From positions 1 to 17,733 of the forward strand of contig JBLNBQ010000163.1 of assembly GCA_050260095.1 (NCBI GenBank): a stretch of 17,733 nucleotides of DNA, read 5' to 3'. Of this stretch, positions 1-7,065 are shown piece by piece. A model generated the notes under the pieces. The model ran no database searches and had not been told where the DNA came from. It saw nothing but the letters and a program-made list of their open reading frames with translations. The stretch's first letter is position 1, and each line of letters starts with the position of its first letter. The position numbers and the translations under genes are program-made. Source of the DNA: JBLNBQ01 sp050260095 (lineage in GTDB: Bacteria > Bacillota > UBA5301 > DYFA01).

Positions 1-79
1 CTCCCAGCCAAGTGCGGAGGGTCTCCGCGGAGACTTCCACGCCCGGGGGACAACCTCCTCCCCGCGGAGGGGCGGCGCA
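1..79. other. GC-rich inverted repeats at the left edge, downstream of the PHP gene
   Basis: No gene is visible here. The stretch holds a perfect 14-bp palindrome GTCTCCGCGGAGAC at 21-34. An overlapping hairpin has arms GCGGAG (14-19) and CTCCGC (23-28), and a third CGCGGAG-containing hairpin lies around 53-70. It follows the stop of the minus-strand PHP gene, so it could end that transcript, but there is no T-run on either strand. What lies to the left is outside the window. Confidence 0.35.
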
Positions 80-817
80 CTAGTGGAGCGCGTTGAGCAC
101 CAGCTTGGGATCGAGGTCCGCCGCCTCGGCGATCTCCAGGCCCGCCTCCAGCCGGCCGACGTTGTCCGGCGTGTGGGCGTCGGAGCCGATGGCGAAAAGG
201 GCGCCCTCCTCCCGGGCAACCTCGACGAACTCGGGGGTCATGTACGGGTGCCCGGCGCTGATCTCCAGCGCCGTGCCGACCTTGGCGCAGGCGGCGGCGA
301 GCTTCGGGGTGTCGATGGCGAGGTGCAGCCCGGGATGGGTGATGATGTCCACTTCATGGCGGGTGACGGCCTCGATCAGGGCCCAGGTGTTACCCTCCCG
401 GGCCTGGCCGCGCAGCGCGTGAACCGACCGGCCGGCCAGGTTGAGCGCGCCGAGCCGGGCGGCGTCGCCGAGCGTGGAGAAGCGGACCATCGGGTGGAGC
501 CCCACGAGCACCACGTCGAGGTCGCGCAGGAGGTCGGCGGGGACGTCGAGGTCGCCGTCGCCGCTGACGACGTTGGCCTCCACCCCGGCGAGGACCTCGA
601 TGTCGGGATAGAGGTCCTGGATGCGCCGGGTCTCCCGCCGGACCTCGAGGAGCACCTCCGGCCGCTTGACCCCGATGCCGAAGAGACTGGCCGGGCCGTG
701 GTTGGTGATGGCCACCGCCTCGAGGCCGCGCCGGCGCGCCGCCCGGACGTTCTGCTCCACCGTGCCCTGCCCGTCGCTCTGCCGGGTGTGCGTATGGTAG
801 TCGGCGATCAGCTTCAT
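80..817 (-). CDS. PHP-domain metal-dependent hydrolase, YcdX-like
   Basis: A 245-residue PHP (polymerase and histidinol phosphatase) fold protein, the family of trinuclear-metal phosphoesterases that includes E. coli YcdX. Candidate metal ligands are in the expected order: DYHTHT with H8 and H10, an ITNHGP motif with H40, GVEAN with E80, VGLHP with H108, ITHPG with H161 and GSDAH with D213 and H215. The family's usual TDHGP reads TNHGP here, a small deviation. The protein ends soon after the last motif and lacks the final helix of YcdX. The ATG is chosen because the upstream minus-strand gene stops 7 bp before it, which suggests an operon. There is no strong Shine-Dalgarno sequence. A cytosolic phosphatase or phosphoesterase is likely; the substrate is unknown. 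Confidence 0.85.
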   Translation of the reverse strand: MKLIADYHTHTRQSDGQGTVEQNVRAARRRGLEAVAITNHGPASLFGIGVKRPEVLLEVRRETRRIQDLYPDIEVLAGVEANVVSGDGDLDVPADLLRDLDVVLVGLHPMVRFSTLGDAARLGALNLAGRSVHALRGQAREGNTWALIEAVTRHEVDIITHPGLHLAIDTPKLAAACAKVGTALEISAGHPYMTPEFVEVAREEGALFAIGSDAHTPDNVGRLEAGLEIAEAADLDPKLVLNALH

Positions 818-824
818 GGCGCGG

Positions 825-1586
825 TTAGTTTGCCGCGAAGGCCGCCGCCAACTGGGGGAAGACGCCCGACATCTCCTGGAGGGACTGGTAGCTGTAGACC
901 ATAAGGCCGGCGGGAAGGTGGCCCTGGACCGCCTGGAGCTGGCTCAAGAACCCGGCCTGGTCGGTGCCGAACTTGTAGGCCCCCAGCCCCGGGTAGATGC
1001 GCTCGGCCGGCAGACCGGCCCACTCGGCGGTCAGGTACCGCTCCAGGGCGGCGTTCGACGCGGTGTAGGCCATCGGGGCCACGAAGTCGAGGTCCCCGTC
1101 GGCGAGCCACCGGGGCCAGTCCTGGCCGCGCAGGCGCCGCGCCTCGTCGAGATCGGGGAAGACCGCGGCCGAGACCAGGATGCGGGGGCGGCCGGGTGGA
1201 ACCCGACCTCCGGTCACGAAGGCCTTGACCTCGGGAAGCGCGGGGTCGAGGAAATAGCCGGGGAGTTCGCGGCCGGCCTTGTCCAGCGGCCAGCTGAGCA
1301 GCGACTGGCCGGCGACGGGCGGCAGGAGCGACGACCGGTAATAGGCCTCTCCCCGGCCGTCGACCTGAACGAAGAGGGCGGTGAAGCCCGCCCGGGCTGC
1401 GTCGTCCACCATCCGGGCGACCCAGGCCGGATTCTCCAGGCCCCACCGGGGAACCCAGAGGCCGCGCAGCGCAATGCTCTGGCCCGCCTGGGCCAAGGCG
1501 GCGCCGGCCAGCGCCGGAAGGAGGAGGAACCCGAGAAGGAGCGCCCGCGGGAGCATCGCCGCGGCGGATTTCAGCTTCTGTAACAT
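825..1586 (-). CDS. secreted GHL10/YngK-like glycoside-hydrolase-like protein, apparently lacking its central catalytic segments
   Basis: About 253 residues from the ATG at 1586. That start gives a classic signal peptide: basic MLQKLK, then hydrophobic LLLGFLLLPALAGAALA, with likely cleavage after ALA. A GTG at 1634 is in frame but sits inside a hairpin stem with no ribosome binding site. The mature part has GHL10/DUF187-like motifs: LRGLWVPRWGL, a GFTALFVQVDGRGEAYYRS strand, GYFLDPALPEVKAF, then ILVSAAVFPDLDEARR, DFVAPMAYT and IYPGLGAYKFG. In this family the LDP..PEV motif is normally followed by roughly 70-100 residues carrying the DGIHxDYxRYP catalytic strand. Here it runs straight into ILVSAAVFPD at about nt 1187-1217. 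A second stretch normally found before GYFLDP also seems to be missing. It is probably a non-catalytic or decayed paralogue. It lies 7 bp upstream of the PHP gene. Confidence 0.7.
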   Translation of the reverse strand: MLQKLKSAAAMLPRALLLGFLLLPALAGAALAQAGQSIALRGLWVPRWGLENPAWVARMVDDAARAGFTALFVQVDGRGEAYYRSSLLPPVAGQSLLSWPLDKAGRELPGYFLDPALPEVKAFVTGGRVPPGRPRILVSAAVFPDLDEARRLRGQDWPRWLADGDLDFVAPMAYTASNAALERYLTAEWAGLPAERIYPGLGAYKFGTDQAGFLSQLQAVQGHLPAGLMVYSYQSLQEMSGVFPQLAAAFAAN

Positions 1587-1627
1587 AGTGGCTGTTCTTC
1601 TGCTCCGCTTGTGGGAATCCTGTAAGT

Positions 1628-1650
1628 CGCCCACCCGTGGCTGGTGGGCG
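1628..1650. other. perfect 8-bp inverted repeat in the divergent intergenic region
   Basis: CGCCCACC (1628-1635) and GGTGGGCG (1643-1650) are perfect complements around a 7-nt loop. The repeat lies between the divergent GHL10-like gene and the glycogen operon, about 40 bp upstream of the first and 107 bp upstream of the second. No T-run follows in either direction, so an operator or 5'-leader hairpin fits better than a terminator. The role is inferred. Confidence 0.45.
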
Positions 1651-1683
1651 AAAATTGGTCGTCAGTCCTCCCTTTTGCCAAGC

Positions 1684-1713
1684 GCATACCCCTCTCCGGG
1701 TGTCGACATATTA
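1684..1713 (+). promoter_or_regulatory. candidate forespore (sigma-G/F class) promoter of the glycogen operon
   Basis: GCATA (1684-1688) and CATATTA (1707-1713) are separated by 18 bp. This resembles the B. subtilis sigma-G pattern (GAATA, about 17 bp, CATACTA), with 6 of 7 matches in the -10. The predicted start near 1720 would leave a leader of about 37 nt before the first gene. No good sigma-A pair was found in this AT-richer stretch. B. subtilis transcribes its glycogen operon in sporulation (sigma-E), so a sporulation promoter would be sensible. This is an eye match and remains tentative. Confidence 0.28.
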
Positions 1714-1756
1714 ACAGGGAGTGGCCTTGAAGACCAGTTGAAGGGTGAAGACTCGT

Positions 1757-2725
1757 ATGCCTGAGCGCTTGGAGTCACAGGGGGGGCGCCCACCGGCGCG
1801 TTCCGTGCCCAATGCTTACGTGCCCTTGTCGTCCCGGCGGGGGGCGCGCTCGGTCACCTGGGTATATCCCCCCTTGCCTTCGGCGGTGGAACCGCCGCGC
1901 AGTCGCCCCGGGGGACCTAACCTCGGCTATCGCGACCTGTACCCTTTCGAGGTCCCGGCCGGCTACGGCGATACCCGGATCGTGGCCATGCCGCGCGACC
2001 CCAACTGGCTCTTCGCTTACTGGGAGATAGGCGGGGCCCTGGCCGACGCGGTCCGGCGCGAGCATGGCTCCCGGATTTTCGAGGAGAGCCGGAAGATCCT
2101 GCGGGTTCACGACGTCACCGAGCTGGAGTTTGACGGTACCAACGCGCACCGCTGCTGGGATCTGGAAGTCGGCGACACCCGCTCCTGGTACGTCCACGTG
2201 GGGGAACCGGATCGGGACTACTGCGTCGACCTGGGGCTTTTGACCTCCGACGGGCGCTTCATCCTGCTGGCCCGCTCCAACGTGGTCCGCACGCCGGCCG
2301 AGGGCTTCTCCTCCGTGCTGGACGCCGAATGGCTGACGCTGGAGGAGATCTACCGTCTCTCGGTCGGGCTCGACCGCTCCGAAAGCTCGGCCGCCCTGGT
2401 GCGGGCGGCGGCCGCCCGCCTGCGCGAGCTGGTGAGTTCGCCGGGCATCTCCAGCCTGATGAGCCCCTTCGGTGGCGCGGCCGCCGGGCAGCGCCCCTTC
2501 TGGCTGAACGTCGGGGCCGAACTGGTCGTCTACGGCAGCACCGAACCCGACGCCTGCCTCGAAGCGGGCGGGAACCAAGTGAGCCTGCGGCCCGACGGGA
2601 GCTTCACGCTGCGCCTGGCCTTCCCGGACGGTGAATTCGCCCTGCCGGTCCTCGCCCGCTCGCGCCACACCGGCGAGGAGCAGGGTGTCACCCTTACCTT
2701 CCGTAGGGAAACAGCCACCCGGTAA
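1757..2725 (+). CDS. DUF4912 protein heading the glycogen operon
   Basis: A 322-residue cytosolic protein with no signal peptide or membrane segment. The first ~65 residues are Pro/Arg-rich and look disordered. The DUF4912 signature follows at about 70-91: GDTRIVAMPRDPNWLFAYWE, then WDLEVGDTRSWYVHVGEPDRDYCVDLG (134-160) and a GRFILLARSN strand. A C-terminal module (about 247-317) with FWLNVGAELVVYGSTEPDA and LRPDGSFTLRLAFPDGEF looks like a second beta-sandwich. Aromatic-rich strands of this kind suggest carbohydrate binding, which is an inference. The ATG at 1757 is preferred over an in-frame GTG at 1745 because AGGGTGA lies about 10 nt upstream of it. The next gene starts 11 bp after the stop. 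No enzymatic motif was recognised. Its place ahead of branching enzyme and GlgA suggests a glycogen-binding accessory role. Confidence 0.8.
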   Translation: MPERLESQGGRPPARSVPNAYVPLSSRRGARSVTWVYPPLPSAVEPPRSRPGGPNLGYRDLYPFEVPAGYGDTRIVAMPRDPNWLFAYWEIGGALADAVRREHGSRIFEESRKILRVHDVTELEFDGTNAHRCWDLEVGDTRSWYVHVGEPDRDYCVDLGLLTSDGRFILLARSNVVRTPAEGFSSVLDAEWLTLEEIYRLSVGLDRSESSAALVRAAAARLRELVSSPGISSLMSPFGGAAAGQRPFWLNVGAELVVYGSTEPDACLEAGGNQVSLRPDGSFTLRLAFPDGEFALPVLARSRHTGEEQGVTLTFRRETATR

Positions 2726-2736
2726 GGAGGTTGCTC

Positions 2737-4362
2737 ATGCCCAAGGGCTACCTGTGCATCGTTCTCCATGCGCATCTTCCCTTCGTCCGCCACCCGGAGT
2801 ACCGCTATTTCCTCGAAGAGAACTGGTACTTCGAGGCGCTGACCGAGACCTACCTGCCGCTTCTCGACACTTTCGACCGCCTGGCGCACGACGGGGTGCC
2901 CTTCCGCCTCACCGTGGGGCTCACTCCCACGCTGCTGGCGATGTTCTCCGACTCCTTCCTGGCCGACCGCTACCTAGAGCACTTGCGGCTGCTCAGGGAG
3001 CTCGGAGAGAAGGAAGTGCAGCGGACCAAGGACCAGCCGGAGTACCACAGGGTCGCCCGCCTGTACCGCGATTGGCTGGAGCGGGCCCAGTACCTGTTCG
3101 AGCGTGAGTACGGCCGGAACCCGGCCAACGGGTTCGCCCGCCTCGAGCGGGCGGGACGGCTCGAACTCATCACCTCGGCCGCCACCCACGGCTATTTGCC
3201 GCTTCTGGACTATAACCGCAATGCCGTCCGCGCCCAGATCAAGATCGGCATCGACGAGCACGTGCGGCACTTCGGCAAGCGTCCCGCCGGGTTCTGGCTG
3301 CCGGAATGCGGCTTTCTCCCCGGGCACGACGCGTACCTGGCCGAAGGGGGCGTGCGCTACTTCTTTACCGACGCGCACGGCATCCTCTACGCCAGCCCCC
3401 GCCCCCGCTACGCCAACTTCGCCCCCGTCTTCACCCGCCACGGGGTGGCGGCCTTCGGACGGGACCTCGAGTCGTCCAAGCAGGTCTGGTCGGCCAGCGA
3501 GGGGTATCCGGGCGACTACGATTACCGGGACTTCTACCGGGACATCGGCTTCGACCTCGACCTGGACTACGTGCGGCCGTACCTCACCCCCGAGGGCGAG
3601 CGCATCCCGACCGGGTTCAAGTACTACGCCATCACCGGGAAGACGGTGCACAAGCGGCCCTACGACCCATGGCGGGCCCGGGAGAAGGCGGCGGAGCACG
3701 CCGGCAACTTCATGTTCAACCGGGAGAAGCAGATCGAACACCTGGCAGGGCTGTCCGACCGCCGGCCTATCGTGGTGGCCCCCTACGACGCCGAACTCTT
3801 CGGTCACTGGTGGTACGAGGGACCGCAGTGGCTGGAATTCCTGCTGCGGAAGCTGGCCTATGATCAGGACACGGTCAAGACCGCCACCCCCTCCGACTAC
3901 CTGGCCGAGTACCCCCGCAACCAACTGTCCACCCCGGCCCAGACGAGCTGGGGCTGGAAGGGATACCACGAAGTGTGGCTTAACGGTTCCAACGACTGGA
4001 CTTACCGTTACCTGCACAAGGCCGCGGAGCGCATGGCGGAACTCTTAGAGCGATATCCTGAGCCTCAGGGCATCGTCGCCCGGGCCCTCGCGCAAGCCGC
4101 CCGGGAACTGCTCCTGGCCCAGAGTTCCGACTGGCCCTTCATCATGAAAACCGGGACGGACGTTAACTACGCGGTCCGGCGCTTCAAGGACCACGTGGGA
4201 CGCTTCACCCGGATCTACGAGGACCTGCTCGGCGGGCGGCTCGATGAGCGCTGGCTGGCGGAAATAGAAGGAAGGGACAACCTCTTCCCGGAGTTGGACT
4301 TGGAGGCCTTTCGCCCGCCGCGGGCCACCCGGCCGGTGGCCGTGGGGGCGGCAACAAGTTGA
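2737..4362 (+). CDS. 1,4-alpha-glucan branching enzyme, GH57 (DUF1957 type)
   Basis: 541 residues, close to the ~520-530 of bacterial GH57 branching enzymes. It would cut alpha-1,4 glucan and re-attach the chain by alpha-1,6 linkage. The conserved GH57 regions are present in order: VLHAHLPFVRHPE (8-21), TSAATHGYLPLL (146-157), GFWLPECGF with the nucleophile position at E190, VVAPYDAELFGHWW with the acid/base position at D351, and the DUF1957 region SWGWKGYHEVWLNGSNDW (404-421). The C-terminal helical domain has QSSDWPFIMKTGT (462-474). The start is ATG 2737, six bases after AAGGAGG at 2724-2730; an in-frame TTG at 2731 sits too close to that site. It supplies the branching step next to GlgA. 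No GH13-type GlgB is seen in the window. Confidence 0.93.
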   Translation: MPKGYLCIVLHAHLPFVRHPEYRYFLEENWYFEALTETYLPLLDTFDRLAHDGVPFRLTVGLTPTLLAMFSDSFLADRYLEHLRLLRELGEKEVQRTKDQPEYHRVARLYRDWLERAQYLFEREYGRNPANGFARLERAGRLELITSAATHGYLPLLDYNRNAVRAQIKIGIDEHVRHFGKRPAGFWLPECGFLPGHDAYLAEGGVRYFFTDAHGILYASPRPRYANFAPVFTRHGVAAFGRDLESSKQVWSASEGYPGDYDYRDFYRDIGFDLDLDYVRPYLTPEGERIPTGFKYYAITGKTVHKRPYDPWRAREKAAEHAGNFMFNREKQIEHLAGLSDRRPIVVAPYDAELFGHWWYEGPQWLEFLLRKLAYDQDTVKTATPSDYLAEYPRNQLSTPAQTSWGWKGYHEVWLNGSNDWTYRYLHKAAERMAELLERYPEPQGIVARALAQAARELLLAQSSDWPFIMKTGTDVNYAVRRFKDHVGRFTRIYEDLLGGRLDERWLAEIEGRDNLFPELDLEAFRPPRATRPVAVGAATS

Positions 4363-4380
4363 GTCTAAGGAGGAGAACCC

Positions 4381-5394
4381 GTGCCTGAACTGAGACAGGA
4401 CCCCGTGACTGGCACTTGGGTGGTGATCGCGACCGAACGGGCCAAGCGCCCGTCCGACTTCAAGCGCCCGACCGAGCAGCGAAAAGGTCCCGACGCCTGC
4501 CCCTTCTGCTATGGCCACGAAGCCATGACCCCGCCGGAGATCTACGCCTACCGGCCCCAGGGCGGCCGCGACGAACCGGGATGGAAGGTGCGGGTCGTGC
4601 CCAACAAGTTCCCGGCGCTAGCCATCACCGAACCGCACCCGGAAGGCGTCCTAAGCGGCGACTTCTACCGCTGGCAGGCGGGGTACGGCGCGCACGAGGT
4701 GATCATCGAGGCGCCCGACCACGAGGGCGACCTCTCGAAATACCCCCACCAGCAGCTCAAGGACATCATCTACATGCTCCGCGACCGGTTCGCCGACCTG
4801 CGCCGCGACCGGCGGCTGCGGTACATCCAGATCTTCAAGAACCACGGGGGCACCGCCGGGGCCTCGCTGGAGCACCCGCACTTCCAGCTGATCGCCACGC
4901 CGGTCATCCCCTCGCAGCTCCAGATCGAACTCGGCGGGGCGCTCGCGTACTACGAGAAGCACGGCGACTGCGTGTACTGCAACATCATCCGGCGGGAGTT
5001 CCTCGAAGGTGAACGGCTGGTCGACTCCAACCAGAGCTTCGTCGCCTTCTGCCCGTTCAGCTCCCGATCGCCATTCGAGACCTGGATCCTCCCGCGGGAG
5101 CACCGCTCGGATTTCGACTACCTGACCGACGCCCAGGTGGACGGCCTGGCCGGGCTGCTCAAGGAGGTCTTCGGACGCTTCCTCGGCCAGCTCGACAACC
5201 CACCGTTCAACCTGGTGCTGCACACGGCGCCCACCGACCTGGAGGCCGCCGAATACTACCACTGGCACCTCGAGATCATCCCGCGACTGACCATCTTCGC
5301 CGGGTTCGAACTGGGCACCGGGATTTACATCAACCCGACCCCGCCGGAGACGGCGGCGCAGTTCCTGAAAGTCGCGCTGAGCGAGATTCACTGA
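4381..5394 (+). CDS. galT: galactose-1-phosphate uridylyltransferase family (GalT; possibly ADP-glucose phosphorylase)
   Basis: 337 residues of the histidine-triad GalT family. It would carry NMP on an active-site histidine between sugar phosphate and nucleotide sugar. Zinc pairs C40/C43 (CPFC) and C197/C200 (CVYC) are visible. The active site is NHGGTAGASLEHPHFQL (154-170), with the nucleophile position in the HPH triad (H165/H167), followed by YHWHLEIIPR (293-302). The GTG start at 4381 follows AAGGAGGAG by 6-7 nt and lies 18 bp after the branching enzyme. A GalK or GalE partner is not in the window. Family members with this HPHxQ pattern include plant ADP-glucose phosphorylase, so in this operon it might recycle ADP-glucose rather than process galactose. 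Family is certain; substrate is not. Confidence 0.88.
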   Translation: MPELRQDPVTGTWVVIATERAKRPSDFKRPTEQRKGPDACPFCYGHEAMTPPEIYAYRPQGGRDEPGWKVRVVPNKFPALAITEPHPEGVLSGDFYRWQAGYGAHEVIIEAPDHEGDLSKYPHQQLKDIIYMLRDRFADLRRDRRLRYIQIFKNHGGTAGASLEHPHFQLIATPVIPSQLQIELGGALAYYEKHGDCVYCNIIRREFLEGERLVDSNQSFVAFCPFSSRSPFETWILPREHRSDFDYLTDAQVDGLAGLLKEVFGRFLGQLDNPPFNLVLHTAPTDLEAAEYYHWHLEIIPRLTIFAGFELGTGIYINPTPPETAAQFLKVALSEIH

Positions 5395-5406
5395 GGAGGA
5401 TGCAGC

Positions 5407-6906
5407 GTGTTCGACCGCAACTTGCGGATCCTGATCGTGTCGTCGGAGGTCGCCCCCTTCGCCAAGGTCGGAGGACTGGCCGACGTGGCCGGTTCTCTCC
5501 CCAAGGCCCTCGCCACGCTGGGCGAAGGTGAACTGGCCAACGACGTGCGGGTGGTCATGCCGAAGTACCGCCGGATCGGCAATGCCCGGTACGTGACGGA
5601 CTTCGCCGTGGATATGGGCCACCGCCAGGAAACGGCGATCATCCGGGAGACCTTCATCGAAGCCAGGCTGGGCGAGGCGCAGGCGATGGTCCCGGTCTAC
5701 CTCGTGGACAACCACCACTACTTCAACCGGGACGGCATCTACGCCTACGGGGACGACGCGGAGCGGTTCAGCTTCTTCTGCCGGGCCGTTCTCGACATGC
5801 TGCCGAAATTGAACTGGCAGCCGGATGTCATCCACTGCAACGACTGGCAGACCGGGCCCATCCCGTTCCTGCTCAAGGTCAAGTACGGGCCGATGAACGA
5901 GTTCTACCGCAAGATCGCCACCGCCTACACCATCCACAACCTGCAGTACCAGGGCACGTTCGACAAGTCGGTCCTGAAGCTGCTCGGCGTGGGTGAGGAG
6001 TACTTCCACCCGGGGGCGCTCGAGTTCTACGGCCAGGTCAACTTCATGAAGGCCGGCCTGGTCTTCGCCGACGTGCTGAACACCGTGAGCCGCACCTACG
6101 CCCAGGAGATCCAGACGCCGGAGTACGGGGAACGCCTCGACGGGCTGCTCCGCAGCCGCAGCGGCGACCTGTTCGGCATCATCAACGGTATCAACTACCA
6201 CGAGTTCAACCCCCGCACCGACCCGCGCCTGGTGGCGAACTACGACAAGGACTACATCGGCGCCAAGCGTGAGAACAAGGCCGAGCTGCAGCGGGAGATG
6301 GGGCTCCCGATCCGGGACGTGCCGGTGATCGGCCTGGTGAGCCGGCTCGTGAGCCAGAAGGGGCTCGACATCCTGGGCGAGGTGCTGGACGAAATCATGA
6401 AGGGAGATGTCCAGTTCATCGCCCTGGGAACGGGCGACCCCTACTTCGAGGACCTCTTTCGGAACGCCAGCACCAAGTACCGGGACAAGTTCGCCGCGCA
6501 GATCGGCTTCAACGGGGTCTTGGCCCAGCGGATCTACGCCGGGAGCGACATGTTCATGATGCCGTCCCGGTTCGAGCCGTGCGGGCTCGGCCAGCTGATC
6601 TCCATGCGCTACGGGACCATCCCGATCGTGCGCGCGACCGGCGGCCTCGCCGACACGGTGCACGACTGCAACCGCCAGCCCCAGGCCGGCAACGGGTTCG
6701 TCTTCGCCGAGTATTCGGCGCAGGCGCTGCTCGACGCCACCCGCCGGGCGCTCACCCTCTACCGGCAGCAGCCCGACGCCTGGGCCACCCTGGTGCGGCG
6801 AGTCATGGAGGCCGACTACTCCTGGTCCAAGTCGGCCGCGTCCTACGTCGAGTTGTACCAGCGGGCGCTGACCAAGGTCATGGCGCACGAGCCGGTCGCG
6901 GTGTAG
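5407..6906 (+). CDS. glgA: glycogen synthase, GT5
   Basis: 499 residues, typical of bacterial ADP-glucose-dependent GlgA (about 480). The N-terminal sugar-acceptor loop reads KVGGLADVAGSLPKAL (20-35), a conservative change of the usual KTGGL. Other motifs are DVIHCNDWQTG, TIHNLQYQG, NTVSRTYAQEI, GIINGIN, GLVSRLVSQKG with R313 and K318 at the nucleotide-sugar positions, and SRFEPCGLGQL with catalytic E390. GTG at 5407 is six bases after GAGGAGGA, and galT ends 12 bp upstream. It is the last gene of the operon and converges on the glutamate-synthase-like gene. GlgC (ADP-glucose supply) and glycogen phosphorylase must be encoded elsewhere if present. Confidence 0.95.
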   Translation: MFDRNLRILIVSSEVAPFAKVGGLADVAGSLPKALATLGEGELANDVRVVMPKYRRIGNARYVTDFAVDMGHRQETAIIRETFIEARLGEAQAMVPVYLVDNHHYFNRDGIYAYGDDAERFSFFCRAVLDMLPKLNWQPDVIHCNDWQTGPIPFLLKVKYGPMNEFYRKIATAYTIHNLQYQGTFDKSVLKLLGVGEEYFHPGALEFYGQVNFMKAGLVFADVLNTVSRTYAQEIQTPEYGERLDGLLRSRSGDLFGIINGINYHEFNPRTDPRLVANYDKDYIGAKRENKAELQREMGLPIRDVPVIGLVSRLVSQKGLDILGEVLDEIMKGDVQFIALGTGDPYFEDLFRNASTKYRDKFAAQIGFNGVLAQRIYAGSDMFMMPSRFEPCGLGQLISMRYGTIPIVRATGGLADTVHDCNRQPQAGNGFVFAEYSAQALLDATRRALTLYRQQPDAWATLVRRVMEADYSWSKSAASYVELYQRALTKVMAHEPVAV

Positions 6907-6974
6907 CCAGCCAACCCGCTCCGCCACCCGCCCGGCGCTCCCGGCGCTTCGCCATCCCGAAGGAACCATGCCAG

Positions 6975-7000
6975 AGGGGAGGACATCATGTGCCTCCCCT
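6975..7000 (+). terminator. candidate hairpin terminator after glgA
   Basis: AGGGGAGG (6975-6982) and CCTCCCCT (6993-7000) form a perfect 8-bp stem with a 10-nt loop, about 70 bp past the glgA stop. No T-run follows, so termination by this stem alone is uncertain. The large palindrome a few bases on may contribute. Confidence 0.4.
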
Positions 7001-7009
7001 TCAGCATCA

Positions 7010-7065
7010 CGTAAGTTCTGTTCGCAAGAATTGTGGCGCCACAATTGCTGCGAACAGAACTTACG
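7010..7065. repeat. 56-bp near-perfect palindrome made of two inverted copies of a 28-bp unit
   Basis: The left arm is 7010-7037 and the right arm 7038-7065. They abut with no spacer, differ at only 2 of 28 positions (7027-7028 against their partners), and meet at GGC|GCC. Each unit begins GTAAGTTCTGTTCGCA and ends AATTGTGGC. The first 27 bp recur at 16914-16940 with 24 of 27 matches. The block is less GC-rich than its surroundings. It lies between two convergent genes and supplies the stop codon (TAA, 7061-7063) of the minus-strand one. As RNA it would form a very stable hairpin, but no T-run follows. No convincing target-site duplication flanks it. Confidence 0.85.

Noticed and set aside
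1675..1714. TTGCCA plus TATTAA as a sigma-A promoter for the glycogen operon
   Set aside because: The spacer would be 28 bp, far too long.
4651..7044. A 797-codon open frame on the minus strand across galT and glgA
   Set aside because: It lies opposite two unmistakable enzymes, and its composition (Val, Gly, Asp, Arg, His) is that of an antisense shadow.
7010..7065. The palindrome as a LexA site, since it contains GTTCG and CGAAC
   Set aside because: The half-sites are not spaced as CGAAC-N4-GTTCG. Each arm carries only one half-site.
7010..7065. The palindrome as a simple rho-independent terminator
   Set aside because: No T-run follows on either strand, and the same unit occurs unpaired at 16914-16940 upstream of a gene, so termination is not its defining role.
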